DNA of 64,000 bases, taken from the NCBI RefSeq assembly GCF_011516645.4, contig NZ_CP088285.1, positions 3,552,501-3,616,500 of the forward strand, given 5' to 3'. Of the stretch, positions 24,477 to 33,596 are shown piece after piece. The notes beneath the pieces were generated by a model, which was given only the letters and a program-made list of their open reading frames with translations, ran no database searches and was not told the origin of the DNA. This DNA comes from Bradyrhizobium septentrionale (lineage in GTDB: Bacteria; Pseudomonadota; Alphaproteobacteria; Rhizobiales; Xanthobacteraceae). Positions within the stretch are counted from its first letter, which is position 1. Each line of letters opens with the position of its first letter. Both the position numbers and the translations under genes were made by a program.

Positions 24477-26129
24477 ATGCGTAACAGGAAGACCAATGCG
24501 ACAGCGATCATGCTGGCGCTCGCGATTGCTGCCGGTATGCCGGCGATCGCCCGTGCCGAGACCGTGCTGCGTATTGGGATGACGGCTGCCGATATTCCGC
24601 GCACGCTCGGGCAGCCTGATCAGGGGTTTGAGGGCAATCGCTTCACTGGGCTCACGATGTATGACGCGCTGACGATGTGGGACCTGTCGTCGTCGGACAA
24701 GGCGAGCGCGATGATTCCGGGCCTCGCCACCGAATGGAAGGTCGACGATTCCGACAAGACCAAGTGGGTGTTCAAGCTGCGTCCCGGCGTCGCCTTTCAC
24801 GATGGTTCGCCGTTCAATGCCGATGCCGTGGTCTGGAATGTCGACAAGGTTCTGAAGCAGGCCGCGCCGCAATATGATGCGAGCCAGGTCGGCGTCACCG
24901 CTTCGCGGATGCCGACGCTGGTCTCCGCGCGCAAGATCGACGACATGACGGTGGAGTTGACCACCAAGGAGCCGGACAGCTTCCTGCCGATCAATCTCAC
25001 CAATCTGTTCATGGCGAGCCCGACCAAGTGGCAGCAATTCTACGACAAGGCCGAAGGCGCCGACGCAAAGGCGAAGTCGCAGGCCGCATGGGCCGCGTTC
25101 GCCAAGGACGCGTCGGGCACCGGCCCCTGGAAGATGTCGAGCTTCACCCCGCGTGAGCGGCTCGAACTGGTGAAGAACGAGAACTATTGGGACAAGGCCC
25201 GCGTGCCGAAGGTCGACAAGATGGTGCTGCTGCCGATGCCGGAGGCCAATGCCCGCACCGCGGCGCTGCTGTCGGGGCAGGTCAACTGGATCGAGGCGCC
25301 GGCGCCGGACGCGCTGCCCGAGATCAAGCAGCGTGGCTTCACTCTCTATTCCAACGAGGAGCCGCATGTCTGGCCGTGGCAGTTCTCCCGTGTCGAGGGC
25401 TCGCCGTGGAACGACATCCGCGTCCGTAAGGCGGCCAATCTCTGTATCGATCGCGAAGGGCTGCGCGACGGCCTGCTCGCGGGCCTGATGGTGCCGGCGA
25501 CCGGTACGTTCGAGCCCGGCCATCCGTGGCGCGGCAATCCGACCTTCCAGATCAAGTACGACAAGCCGGCCGCCCAGAAGCTGATGCAGGAGGCAGGCTT
25601 CGGTCCGAACAAGAAGCTGACGGTCAAGATCCAGACCTCGGCATCGGGCTCGGGCCAGATGCTGCCGCTGCCGATGAACGAATATCTGCAGCAGGCTTTG
25701 GCCGAGTGCTACTTCGATGTGCAGCTCGACGTTATCGAGTGGAATACGCTGTTCACCAACTGGCGGCGCGGCGCCAAGGATCCGTCGGCCAACGGCTCGA
25801 ATGCGACCAACGTGACCTATGCGGCGATGGATCCGTTCTTCGCGCTGGTGCGCTTCCTGCAATCGGGCATGGCGCCGCCGGTCTCGAACAATTGGGGCTT
25901 CAACAACAACCCGAAGTTCGACGAACTGGTGAAGAAGGCCCGCCAGACCTTCGACCCCGCGGCCCGCGACGCCGCGCTCGCCGAACTGCATGCCGCCTCG
26001 GTCGACGATGCGGCCTTCCTGTATGTTGCGCACGACGTCGCGCCGCGCGCCATGAGCCCGAAGATCAAGGGCTTTGTGCAGCCGAAGAGCTGGTTCGTCG
26101 ACTTCTCGCCGGTCTCGATCGTGCCGTGA
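24477..26129 (+). CDS. Dipeptide/oligopeptide-type ABC binding protein (SBP_bac_5), second copy
   Basis: 550 residues from the ATG at 24477 with AAGGGG upstream. Signal peptide NATAIMLALAIAAGMPAIARA. MIPGLATEWKVDDSDKTKWVF and LRPGVAFHDGSPFNADAVVWN are the family signature; LCIDREGLRDGLLAGLM marks the hinge-side helix. Divergent paralog of the protein at 22659-24266. It is the first gene of the importer operon at 27483-33082, now separated from it by an ISAs1-family element. Likely binds an amide- or peptide-like ligand. Confidence 0.88.
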   Translation: MRNRKTNATAIMLALAIAAGMPAIARAETVLRIGMTAADIPRTLGQPDQGFEGNRFTGLTMYDALTMWDLSSSDKASAMIPGLATEWKVDDSDKTKWVFKLRPGVAFHDGSPFNADAVVWNVDKVLKQAAPQYDASQVGVTASRMPTLVSARKIDDMTVELTTKEPDSFLPINLTNLFMASPTKWQQFYDKAEGADAKAKSQAAWAAFAKDASGTGPWKMSSFTPRERLELVKNENYWDKARVPKVDKMVLLPMPEANARTAALLSGQVNWIEAPAPDALPEIKQRGFTLYSNEEPHVWPWQFSRVEGSPWNDIRVRKAANLCIDREGLRDGLLAGLMVPATGTFEPGHPWRGNPTFQIKYDKPAAQKLMQEAGFGPNKKLTVKIQTSASGSGQMLPLPMNEYLQQALAECYFDVQLDVIEWNTLFTNWRRGAKDPSANGSNATNVTYAAMDPFFALVRFLQSGMAPPVSNNWGFNNNPKFDELVKKARQTFDPAARDAALAELHAASVDDAAFLYVAHDVAPRAMSPKIKGFVQPKSWFVDFSPVSIVP

Positions 26130-26172
26130 GGATTGGTTTGGCGCGCTGTCTCGTTCCCTCCCCCCTTGTGGG

Positions 26173-27352
26173 GTAGGGGAATCGCATATGGCTCAGGAGG
26201 GGTGTTGCCAAGCGGTTGGAACTGGATTCTTTGGGGGTCTCTCGATTGTCGAGGGAGACCCAAATGCGCAAACTCAGGCGCCTGTTTCGACCGCTCAAGG
26301 ATCCACGCGCCGGCAACACGCGACACGATTTGTTGGAGATCCTCGTCATTGCCTTGGCGGCGACGCTGGCCGGCGCCAAGACCTGCACCGAGTTCGAGTT
26401 CTTCGGCAAAGGCCGAGAGCAGCTGTTGCGGAAGTTCCTGGAGCTTGGACACGGTATTCCTAGCCACGACACGTTCAGCAACGTCTTCCGCGTGCTGGAC
26501 CCGAAGGGTCTGGAAGCGGTTTTGCGTAAGTTCAGCAAGAGCTTCGGCGTCAAGGGCGTGGTCAGCATCGACGGCAAGGCGTTGCGCGGAGCCTTCACGC
26601 GTGGCCGGCGGGCTACGCCGCTACATATGGTCAACGTCTGGGCGGCAGGCACGCGCATGGCGTTGGCGCAGAGAAAGGCTCCCAATCGCAACGAGATTGC
26701 CGGCGCTCTCGAAGTCCTCGCCCTGCTCGATCTGGATGGTGCTCTTGTCACCGCCGACGCCTTGCATTGCCGGCCCGACACGGCGCAGGCCATCCGCGAT
26801 CGGAAGGGCCACTATGTATTGGCCATCAAGAGTAATCGCGGCCGGCTCTTCAAAGCCGTCAAGGCGCTGCTCGATACGGCCCGGAAGCCAGCGCGGGCGA
26901 GCCAGCGAAGGACATCGGCCCACGGCCGCATCGAGCGCCGGCAGGCCATCGTCGTGCCGGCCCCAGACTTGGCAAAGCAATACAGCTTCCCTGCTATCGC
27001 TGTCGTCGGTCGCATCGATAGTTGGCGCGCCAAGGCCGGCAAGACAGCCAAACACACGGCCCGATACTTTCTGGCCTCACGCCGGTTGTCGGCCAAGAAG
27101 CTGCTCGAGGCCGTCCGCGCCCACTGGGGTATCGAGAACAACTTGCATTGGGTTCTCGACGTTCTGTTCGACGAAGACGCCTGCCGTAGCCGCAAGGGCC
27201 ATGCCGCCGGAAATCTTGCCGCCATCCGAAAGCTGGCACTTAACGCTCTACAAGCCACGCCAGGTCCCACGCGCACCAGCCACAAAATGCTCCAGGCCAG
27301 ATGGAATAACGACTTCCTTCTCTCCGTCCTCGCCCATATGCGATAGCCCTAC
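26173..27352. mobile_element. ISAs1-family insertion sequence with 8-bp target duplication
   Basis: About 1180 bases. The terminal inverted repeats read GTAGGGGAATCGCATATGG (left) and GTAGGGCTATCGCATATGG (right, opposite strand), 17 of 19 matching. The flanks carry CTTGTGGG at 26165-26172 and again at 27353-27360, an 8-base target duplication of the size usual for ISAs1. It carries one intact transposase. It landed in a CCTCCCC-type palindromic repeat between the binding protein and permease genes. Confidence 0.88.
26264..27346 (+). CDS. ISAs1-family transposase
   Basis: 360 residues from the ATG at 26264 (upstream in-frame ATG at 26216 adds 16 residues without similarity). LKDPRAGNTRHDLLEILVIALAA is the N-terminal DDE_Tnp_1-associated region; GIPSHDTFSNVFRVLDP, VVSIDGKALRGAF (first Asp), VTADALHCRPDTA (second Asp) and VRAHWGIENNLHWVLDV (catalytic Glu, WGIENxLHWxLDVxFxED) complete the family pattern. 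No stop or frameshift, so the element may be active. Confidence 0.9.
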   Translation: MRKLRRLFRPLKDPRAGNTRHDLLEILVIALAATLAGAKTCTEFEFFGKGREQLLRKFLELGHGIPSHDTFSNVFRVLDPKGLEAVLRKFSKSFGVKGVVSIDGKALRGAFTRGRRATPLHMVNVWAAGTRMALAQRKAPNRNEIAGALEVLALLDLDGALVTADALHCRPDTAQAIRDRKGHYVLAIKSNRGRLFKAVKALLDTARKPARASQRRTSAHGRIERRQAIVVPAPDLAKQYSFPAIAVVGRIDSWRAKAGKTAKHTARYFLASRRLSAKKLLEAVRAHWGIENNLHWVLDVLFDEDACRSRKGHAAGNLAAIRKLALNALQATPGPTRTSHKMLQARWNNDFLLSVLAHMR

Positions 27353-27448
27353 CTTGTGGGGGAGGGTTAGGGAGGGGCGTAGCCACACCCACCGACCTCG
27401 CGCCACCCCCTTCCCCAACCCCTCCCCACAAGGGGGAGGGGAGCCCTA
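27353..27448. repeat. CCTCCCC-family palindromic repeat interrupted by ISAs1 element
   Basis: Right part of a repeat whose left arm (TTCCCTCCCCCCTTGTGG, 26154-26171) lies before the IS. It ends in CCCCTCCCCACAAGGGGGAG near 27419-27438, the inverted copy of the left arm. No gene in it. Confidence 0.6.
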
Positions 27449-27482
27449 GCATCTCGTTGCGCTCGAAAACGCCAGGTATCTC

Positions 27483-28436
27483 GTGTTCGCCTATACGTCC
27501 AGACGGATCGTCTACGTCATTCCGATCGTGCTCAGCGTTGCGCTGGTGTGCTTCCTCCTCGTGCACATCACGCCCGGCGATCCCCTGGTTGCGGTGCTGC
27601 CGGCCGATGCCTCGCAGGAGCTCGCCGCGCAATTGCGCGCCGCCTACGGCTTCGATCGGCCGCTGCCCGTGCAATTCGGCCTGTGGCTGTGGCGCGCGAT
27701 CCACGGCGATCTCGGCAATTCGATCGCAACCGGCCGTCCCGTCCTGACCGAGGTGCTGCGCGCGGTCGGCAACACCGTGATGCTGGCGATCGCGGCTGCG
27801 ATGATCGGCTTCACGCTCGGCCTGTTGTTCGGCCTGATCGCCGGTTATTTCCGCGACACCTGGGTCGACAAGGTCGCGACCTCCTTTGCCATCGCCGGCG
27901 TCTCGCTGCCGCATTACTGGCTCGGCATGGTGCTGGTCATCATCTTCTCGGTGCAGCTCAACTGGCTGCCCGCGGTCGGCGCCGGGCCCGGCGGCTCCGG
28001 CGCCTGGGCGTGGGACTGGGAGCATCTGCGCTACCTGGTGCTGCCCGCGATCACCACCTCGGTGATCCCGATGGGTATCGTCACCCGCACCGTCCGGGCA
28101 TTGACCGGCGATATCCTGAGCCAGGATTTCGTCGAGGCACTGCGCGCCAAGGGGCTGCGCGAGACCGGGGTCTTTCGCCATGTCATCAAGAACGCGGCGC
28201 CGACCGCGCTCGCGGTGATGGGACTTCAGCTCGGTTACATGCTCGGCGGCTCGATCCTGATCGAGACGGTGTTCTCCTGGCCGGGCTCGGGCCTGCTGCT
28301 GAACTCGGCGATCTTCCAGCGCGATCTGCCGCTGCTGCAGGGCACGATCCTGGTGCTGGCGCTGTTCTTCGTGCTGCTCAACCTCCTGGTCGACATCGCG
28401 CAGGCCGCGATCGATCCGCGCATCAAGCGGAGCTAA
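27483..28436 (+). CDS. Dipeptide-type ABC permease, DppB family
   Basis: 317 residues, six membrane segments. Starts with YTSRRIVYVIPIVLSVALVCFLLVHITPGDP, the DppB first helix and its PGDP turn; DILSQDFVEALRAKGLRE is the EAA-type ATPase-contact loop and IETVFSWPGSGLLLNSAIFQRD the DppB C-terminal hallmark. GTG start at 27483 in a region left by the IS, without a clear Shine-Dalgarno. Forms the channel with the next gene. Confidence 0.88.
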   Translation: MFAYTSRRIVYVIPIVLSVALVCFLLVHITPGDPLVAVLPADASQELAAQLRAAYGFDRPLPVQFGLWLWRAIHGDLGNSIATGRPVLTEVLRAVGNTVMLAIAAAMIGFTLGLLFGLIAGYFRDTWVDKVATSFAIAGVSLPHYWLGMVLVIIFSVQLNWLPAVGAGPGGSGAWAWDWEHLRYLVLPAITTSVIPMGIVTRTVRALTGDILSQDFVEALRAKGLRETGVFRHVIKNAAPTALAVMGLQLGYMLGGSILIETVFSWPGSGLLLNSAIFQRDLPLLQGTILVLALFFVLLNLLVDIAQAAIDPRIKRS

Positions 28437-28438
28437 CC

Positions 28439-29326
28439 ATGAGCGCGATGAGCGATACCGCATTGCAGGCCGCCCCCGCGACCAAGGCGCGTGGCTACTG
28501 GGCGACCGTTGGGCGCCGCATCAGGCGCGACAAGGTCAGCATGGCCTGCGCCATCATCCTGGTGCTGATCTTCGCCTCCGCGTTGCTGGCGCCATGGCTG
28601 CATCTCGCCGATCCCTATCAGGGCTCGATGATCCGCCGCCTCCGCCATATCGGTACGCCGGGCTATCCGCTCGGCACCGACGAACTCGGCCGCGACATGC
28701 TGGCGCGGCTGATCTATGGCGGGCGCCTCTCGCTGGTGATCGGCATCCTGCCGGTGATCCTTGCCTTCGTGATCGGCACCTCGCTCGGCCTCGTCGCAGG
28801 TTACGTCGGCGGCAAGCTCAACACCGCGATCATGCGCACCGTCGACGTATTCTACGCCTTCCCTTCGGTGCTGCTGGCGATCGCGATCTCCGGGGCGCTC
28901 GGCGCCGGCATCACCAATTCGATCGTGTCGCTGACCATCGTGTTCGTGCCGCAGATCACCCGCGTCGCCGAGAGCGTCACCACCGGCGTGCGCAACATGG
29001 ATTTCGTCGAGGCGGCGCGCGCCTCCGGCGCCGGTCCGTTCACCATCATGCGCGTGCACATGCTCGGCAATGTGCTCGGCCCGATCTTTGTCTATGCCAC
29101 CGGCCTGATCTCGGTGTCGATGATCCTCGCCGCCGGTCTCTCCTTCCTCGGGCTCGGCACCAAGCCGCCGGAGCCGGAATGGGGCTTGATGTTGAACACG
29201 CTGCGCACCGCGATCTATGTCAATCCATGGGTTGCCGCGCTGCCCGGCGCGATGATCTTCGCGGTCTCGATCTGCTTCAATCTGCTGAGCGACGGCATGC
29301 GCAGCGCCATGGACATCAGGAACTAA
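28439..29326 (+). CDS. Dipeptide-type ABC permease, DppC family
   Basis: 295 residues. [14 protein letters not shown] and [21 protein letters not shown] are the DppC N-terminal marks, [19 protein letters not shown] the EAA loop and [17 protein letters not shown] the conserved C-terminal loop. The ATG is two bases after the DppB stop, so translation is coupled. Confidence 0.88.
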   Translation: MSAMSDTALQAAPATKARGYWATVGRRIRRDKVSMACAIILVLIFASALLAPWLHLADPYQGSMIRRLRHIGTPGYPLGTDELGRDMLARLIYGGRLSLVIGILPVILAFVIGTSLGLVAGYVGGKLNTAIMRTVDVFYAFPSVLLAIAISGALGAGITNSIVSLTIVFVPQITRVAESVTTGVRNMDFVEAARASGAGPFTIMRVHMLGNVLGPIFVYATGLISVSMILAAGLSFLGLGTKPPEPEWGLMLNTLRTAIYVNPWVAALPGAMIFAVSICFNLLSDGMRSAMDIRN

Positions 29327-29327
29327 G

Positions 29328-29372
29328 GCATGATCCGGAAAAGTGTGAAGCGGTTTTCCGAGAAGATCATGC
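29328..29372. repeat. Palindromic intergenic repeat, GCATGATC family
   Basis: Arms GCATGATCCGGAAAA and TTTTCCGAGAAGATCATGC around GTGTGAAGCGG. Near twin of 40882-40927. It lies two bases after the DppC stop. Confidence 0.75.
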
Positions 29373-29384
29373 CCAAACAAGGAG

Positions 29385-29427
29385 CTAAAGCGCGATGACG
29401 ATTCAACCCCATCTCATCGCGCTTTAG
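29385..29427. repeat. Short IS630-end-like palindrome between Shine-Dalgarno and ATPase start
   Basis: CTAAAGCGCGATGA (29385-29398) faces TCATCGCGCTTTAG (29414-29427), perfect 14-base arms. The right half plus its inner flank (CGATTCAACCCCATC) equals the terminal inverted repeat of the IS630 element. It separates AAGGAG (29379-29384) from the ATPase ATG at 29432. Confidence 0.7.
29395..29427 (+). CDS. Possible 10-residue leader peptide created by the repeat
   Basis: ATG at 29395 sits ten bases after AAGGAG and opens a frame [10 protein letters not shown] ending in TAG at 29425-29427, four bases before the ATPase ATG. All of it lies in the repeat. Expression is not shown; it could couple translation to the ATPase gene by reinitiation. 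Confidence 0.3.
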   Translation: MTIQPHLIAL

Positions 29428-29431
29428 TGCG

Positions 29432-30505
29432 ATGAGCGACGCCAATCTCTCAGCCGACATGCTGGAGCCGGTCGCCGACATCGGCGGCGCCGCGCAGCCG
29501 CTGTTGCAGGTCAAGGGACTGACAAAACACTTCCCGGTGCGCGGCGGACTGTTCAGCCCGCGCAAGACCGTGCGCGCCGTCGACGACGTCACTTTCGCGG
29601 TCATGAAGGGCGAGACCGTCGGCATCGTCGGCGAGTCCGGCTGCGGCAAGTCGACCACCGCGCGGCTGTTGATGCATCTGATGACCCGCGATGCCGGCGA
29701 CATCGTCTATGACGGAATGCAGGTCGGCCCGTCGCTGTCGCTGCGCGACCTGCGCCGCGGCATGCAGATGGTGTTTCAGGACAGCTACGCCTCCCTCAAC
29801 CCGCGCCTCACCATCGAGGAATCGATCGCGTTCGGGCCCAAGGTGCACGGTATGGTCGACGGCGCGGCGCGGGCGCTGGCGCGCGAGCTGCTCGGCAAGG
29901 TGGGCTTGCGGCCGGAGATCTTCGCCAACCGCTATCCGCACGAGGTGTCCGGCGGCCAGCGCCAGCGCGTCAACATCGCCCGCGCGCTTGCGTTGTCGCC
30001 GCGGCTCGTGATCCTCGATGAAGCGGTCTCCGCGCTCGACAAATCGGTCGAGGCGCAGGTGCTCAATTTGCTCGCCGACCTGAAGCGCGAATTCGGCCTG
30101 ACTTATCTGTTCATCAGCCACGATCTCAACGTCGTCCGCTACATCTCCGACCGCGTGTTGGTGATGTATCTCGGCGAGGTCGTCGAGCTCGGCCCGGTCG
30201 ATGCGGTCTGGGACGCGCCGGCGCATCCCTATACCCGCGCGCTGCTGGCGGCGATGCCGTCATCCGATCCCGACAATCGCACCGAGGTGCCGCCGATCTC
30301 GGGCGATCCGCCCAATCCGATCGATCCGCCGCCGGGCTGCCGGTTTCACACCCGTTGCCCGTTTGCGGAGCCGCTCTGCGCAAACGACACGCCAAAACTC
30401 AGCGATCTCGATACAATGGGCCATCAAGCGGCGTGCTACATGGCCATTCCGGGTTCAGGGCACAGCCGCGCGCCGGCAAAAACAAAAGGAGAAAACGCGG
30501 CATGA
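29432..30505 (+). CDS. Dipeptide-type ABC ATPase, DppF family
   Basis: 357 residues. [24 protein letters not shown] is the DppF N-terminus, [14 protein letters not shown]alker [16 protein letters not shown] the signature, [15 protein letters not shown]alker B (Glu-Ala in place of the usual Glu-Pro), and the C-terminal [14 protein letters not shown]ys motif of oligopeptide ATPases. No Shine-Dalgarno directly precedes the ATG because a repeat intervenes. Overlaps the next gene by four bases. Confidence 0.88.
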   Translation: MSDANLSADMLEPVADIGGAAQPLLQVKGLTKHFPVRGGLFSPRKTVRAVDDVTFAVMKGETVGIVGESGCGKSTTARLLMHLMTRDAGDIVYDGMQVGPSLSLRDLRRGMQMVFQDSYASLNPRLTIEESIAFGPKVHGMVDGAARALARELLGKVGLRPEIFANRYPHEVSGGQRQRVNIARALALSPRLVILDEAVSALDKSVEAQVLNLLADLKREFGLTYLFISHDLNVVRYISDRVLVMYLGEVVELGPVDAVWDAPAHPYTRALLAAMPSSDPDNRTEVPPISGDPPNPIDPPPGCRFHTRCPFAEPLCANDTPKLSDLDTMGHQAACYMAIPGSGHSRAPAKTKGENAA

Positions 30506-30699
30506 CCAGACCCACTCCCAAGGACGTCAAGGTGATCGCGCACGTCGTCGACGTGCCCGCCGATGACGAAACTGCCACCCGCATCGCCAATTCGATCGGG
30601 CCTGCCTTCGACGGTTTTGCACCGATCTCCGGCACGCTGCCCTTCGATCTCGAACCCGCGAGCTTCCTGCTGGCGCAGATCGCAAAGGTGTCGAAATGA
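30502..30699 (+). CDS. AtzG-like small amidase partner (DUF4089-type)
   Basis: 65 residues. The helical C-terminal part, ETATRIANSIGPAFDGFAP followed by LPFDLEPASFLLAQI, follows the pattern of AtzG/DUF4089 proteins, the small GatC-like subunits that accompany AtzE-type amidases. It overlaps the ATPase gene upstream (ATGA) and the amidase downstream (ATGA), so it is made together with the amidase. Assigned from pattern and context; short length limits certainty. Confidence 0.65.
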   Translation: MTRPTPKDVKVIAHVVDVPADDETATRIANSIGPAFDGFAPISGTLPFDLEPASFLLAQIAKVSK

Positions 30700-32108
30700 G
30701 CACCGAGCCGGCCCTGATGACGCTGACTGCGGTCGCCAAGGCGATTGCCGACAAGAAAGTCTCCTCGCATGAGGTGACGCGCGCCGTGCTGCATCGCATT
30801 GCAGAGTGGCAGCCGTGCCTCAACGCCTATATGGCTGTTGAATCCGAACAGGCGCTCGCCGCCGCCACCGAGGCCGATGCCGCGCTCGCCAAGGGCAACG
30901 CGCGTGGTCCGCTGCACGGCGTGCCGCTGGCGCACAAGGACATGTATTACGACGCCGGCAAGGTCGTGACCTGTGGCTCGCTGATCCGCCGCGATTTTGT
31001 GCCCAAGACCACATCGACGGCGTTGCAGCGGCTCAAGGATGCCGGACAGGTCCGGCTCGGCTCGCTGCAGATGGTCGAGTTCGCCTACGGGCCGACCGGC
31101 CACAACGTGCATTACGGCGCGGTGCGCAATCCCTGGCATGTCGAGCACATCACCGGCGGCTCGTCGTCAGGCTCGGGCTCGGCGGTCGCCGCACGGCTGA
31201 CCTTCGCGGCGCTCGGCTCCGACACCGGCGGCTCGGTGCGCATGCCCGCGCATTTCTGCGGCGTCACCGGGCTGAAGACGACGGTCGGCCGGGTCAGCCG
31301 CGCCGGCGCGATGCCGCTGTCGCAGTCGCTCGATACCGTCGGTCCGCTGGCGCAGACCGCGGAGGACTGCGCGCTGCTGCTCGGCCTGATGGCCGGCGCC
31401 GATCCGGAGGATCTCACCGCGTCGACGCAGCCGGTGCCCGACTATCTGGCTGCGACCAGACAGTCGCTGAAAGGTCTGAAGATTGGCGTGCCGACGGCAT
31501 TCTATGTCGACGACCTCGATCCCGAGGTGGCGCACATCCTCGACGAGACGGTTGCCACCCTGAAGAAGGAAGGTGCCGAGATCGTCAAGGTCGAGTTATC
31601 AGATCAGCGGCAGCTCAGCGCAGCGTCGCAGCTGGTACTCGCGGCCGAGGCCGCGGCCTTCCACAAGCGCTGGATGATCGAGCGGCCGCAGGATTACGGC
31701 GGGCAAGTCCTGATGCGGCTGCAGAACGGCCTGACCATTCCCGCCGTCGCCTATCTCGAGGCGATGCGCTGGCGCGGCCCCGCGCTCGCCGCGCACAATG
31801 CGGCGGTCAGCGGCGTCGATGCCGTGATCGCGCCGTCGGCCCCGGTGCCGGCGCCGACGATCGCCGAGAGCGACGTCGGCAACGGTCCGGGCGCGGAAGC
31901 GGTGATCCAGCGGCTGACGCGGTTCACGCGGCCGGTCAATTATCTCGGCGTGCCGTCGCTGTCGATTCCGTCGGGCTTCACCAAGGCGGGTCTGCCGGTC
32001 GGCATGCAGCTGATCGGCCGCTCCTTCGAGGAAGCCACATTGCTGCGGATCGGCGCTGCATTCCAGCGCGCGACCGATTTCCACGCCAGGGTGCCCAAGC
32101 TCGCATGA
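30696..32108 (+). CDS. Amidase-signature hydrolase (AtzE/GatA-like)
   Basis: 470 residues. The Ser-cisSer-Lys triad is visible: Lys in GVPLAHKDMYYD (near residue 86), cis-Ser in HITGGSSSGSGSAVAA (near 158) and nucleophile Ser in SDTGGSVRMPAHFCG (near 182). It is preceded by an AtzG-like small protein, the arrangement seen for AtzG-AtzE (1-carboxybiuret hydrolase). Lying between the two ATPases of an importer, it probably hydrolyses the imported amide in the cytosol and releases ammonia. Exact substrate unknown. Confidence 0.85.
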   Translation: MSTEPALMTLTAVAKAIADKKVSSHEVTRAVLHRIAEWQPCLNAYMAVESEQALAAATEADAALAKGNARGPLHGVPLAHKDMYYDAGKVVTCGSLIRRDFVPKTTSTALQRLKDAGQVRLGSLQMVEFAYGPTGHNVHYGAVRNPWHVEHITGGSSSGSGSAVAARLTFAALGSDTGGSVRMPAHFCGVTGLKTTVGRVSRAGAMPLSQSLDTVGPLAQTAEDCALLLGLMAGADPEDLTASTQPVPDYLAATRQSLKGLKIGVPTAFYVDDLDPEVAHILDETVATLKKEGAEIVKVELSDQRQLSAASQLVLAAEAAAFHKRWMIERPQDYGGQVLMRLQNGLTIPAVAYLEAMRWRGPALAAHNAAVSGVDAVIAPSAPVPAPTIAESDVGNGPGAEAVIQRLTRFTRPVNYLGVPSLSIPSGFTKAGLPVGMQLIGRSFEEATLLRIGAAFQRATDFHARVPKLA

Positions 32109-33082
32109 CCAATCTCGTCGAGATCAACAGCCTCAACATCCGCTTCACCGGCGATCGCACGGTGCATGCCGTGAACGATCTCAGCCTGTCGCTCGGCGAG
32201 GGCGAGGTGTTGGGGCTGCTCGGCGAGTCCGGCTCGGGCAAGAGCGTGACCTTGCGCGCGTTGATGCGGCTGTTGCCGAAGAAGCGCACGCAGATCTCCG
32301 GCCGCGTGACGGTGCTGGGCCGGGATGTGCTGGCGATGGATGACGAGGCGCTGTCCGCATTCCGCGGCCAGACCGTCTCGATGATCTTCCAGGAGCCGGC
32401 GCTGGCGCTCGATCCGGTCTACACCATCGGCCGCCAGATCGCGGAGACGGTGATGCGCCACGAGGGCAAGAGCGAACGCGATGCCATCGCGCGCGCGCTC
32501 GAGATGCTCGAAGTGGTGCGGATCCCCTCCGCCAAGCGGCGGCTGGAATCCTATCCGCACGAAATGTCGGGTGGCATGCGCCAGCGTGCGATGATCGCGC
32601 TGGCGCTGGCCTGCAAGCCAAAAATCCTGCTCGCGGACGAGCCGACCACGGCGCTCGATGCCACCGTGCAGATCCAGATCCTGCTGCTGCTGCGCGAGTT
32701 GCAGCGCGAGTTCGGCATGTCGGTCATATTCGTCACCCACGACATCGGCGTCGCGATCGAAATCTGCGACCGCGTCGCGGTGATGTATGCCGGCCAGATC
32801 GTCGAGCAGGGCGCCCTGCGCGACATCGTCCGCACGCCGGTTCATCCCTACGCGAAAGGCTTGCTGGCCTCGACCATCCACGGTGCGATGCGTGGCCAGC
32901 GGCTGGAAACCATCCCGGGCACGCCGCCCTCGCTCGATCACGCACCGGCCGCTTGCTCGTTCGCGCCACGCTGCAAGTTCGCCGAGCCGCGCTGCAGCGA
33001 AGGCTTGCCGCCCGGCGTGCAGGTCGCGCCCGGCCATCTGGCGCGCTGCGTCCTCGCAGAGCCGGCGGTCGCCGCGGTTTAG
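32105..33082 (+). CDS. Dipeptide-type ABC ATPase, DppD family
   Basis: 325 residues. Walker [16 protein letters not shown]-loop [17 protein letters not shown], signature [16 protein letters not shown], Walker [17 protein letters not shown] and C-terminal [14 protein letters not shown]. Overlaps the amidase by four bases. Last gene of the importer operon. Order binding protein, B, C, F, AtzG-like, amidase, D is unusual in placing the enzyme between the ATPases. Confidence 0.88.
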   Translation: MTNLVEINSLNIRFTGDRTVHAVNDLSLSLGEGEVLGLLGESGSGKSVTLRALMRLLPKKRTQISGRVTVLGRDVLAMDDEALSAFRGQTVSMIFQEPALALDPVYTIGRQIAETVMRHEGKSERDAIARALEMLEVVRIPSAKRRLESYPHEMSGGMRQRAMIALALACKPKILLADEPTTALDATVQIQILLLLRELQREFGMSVIFVTHDIGVAIEICDRVAVMYAGQIVEQGALRDIVRTPVHPYAKGLLASTIHGAMRGQRLETIPGTPPSLDHAPAACSFAPRCKFAEPRCSEGLPPGVQVAPGHLARCVLAEPAVAAV

Positions 33083-33596
33083 GAAGCGCGGGCGACCGCG
33101 TCGGCGATCCAGCGCCGCACCGCGGCAATTCGTCGGTCGCGCGCCTGTTCGGTGCGGGAGATCAGGTAGATCGTCTCGCTGGGCGCAGCCTCGAACGCGA
33201 ACGGCGCCACCAGTCTCTTGCCGAAGCCCGGCCGCGCCTTGATCAGGGGGGCGATCGCGATCGCGACGCCGAGCCCGTGTTCGGCGGCCTCCAGCATCGC
33301 CGGCACGCTGTCGAGCCAGAGGTGTCCGCGTGGTGCTAGATTCGGCAGCCCGACCTGCTGCAGCCAGGCCGGCCAGGCCCGCGGCTGCGTCGTGACATGG
33401 ATCAGTACCTCGCGCGGCAGGTCCTCCGGCCGCCGCAGTCCCGCCTTGACCAGCGCCGGCGCACAGACCGGCTGCCCGCGGACCCGGACCAGCGGCTCGA
33501 CCTTCAGCCCGGCGGCATGCTCCCGCCCATAGCGGATCGCGACGTCGACGCGGGAGCCGGCGAAGTCGGCATATTGGTGGCCAGATTGCCCGGATG
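33079..33596 (-). pseudogene. LysR-family regulator remnant (C-terminal effector domain only)
   Basis: The minus strand reads YADFAGSRVDVAIRYGRE, then LKVEPLVRVRGQPVCAPALV, WLDSVPAMLEAAEHGLGVAI and ends APSETIYLISRTEQARD...ARAS: the second half of the effector domain of a GcvA-like LysR regulator. An in-frame stop (TGA near 33595) and the thioesterase gene begin exactly where the rest of the domain and the whole HTH should be. No start codon gives a full protein. Its stop overlaps the DppD-type stop region. Confidence 0.75.
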
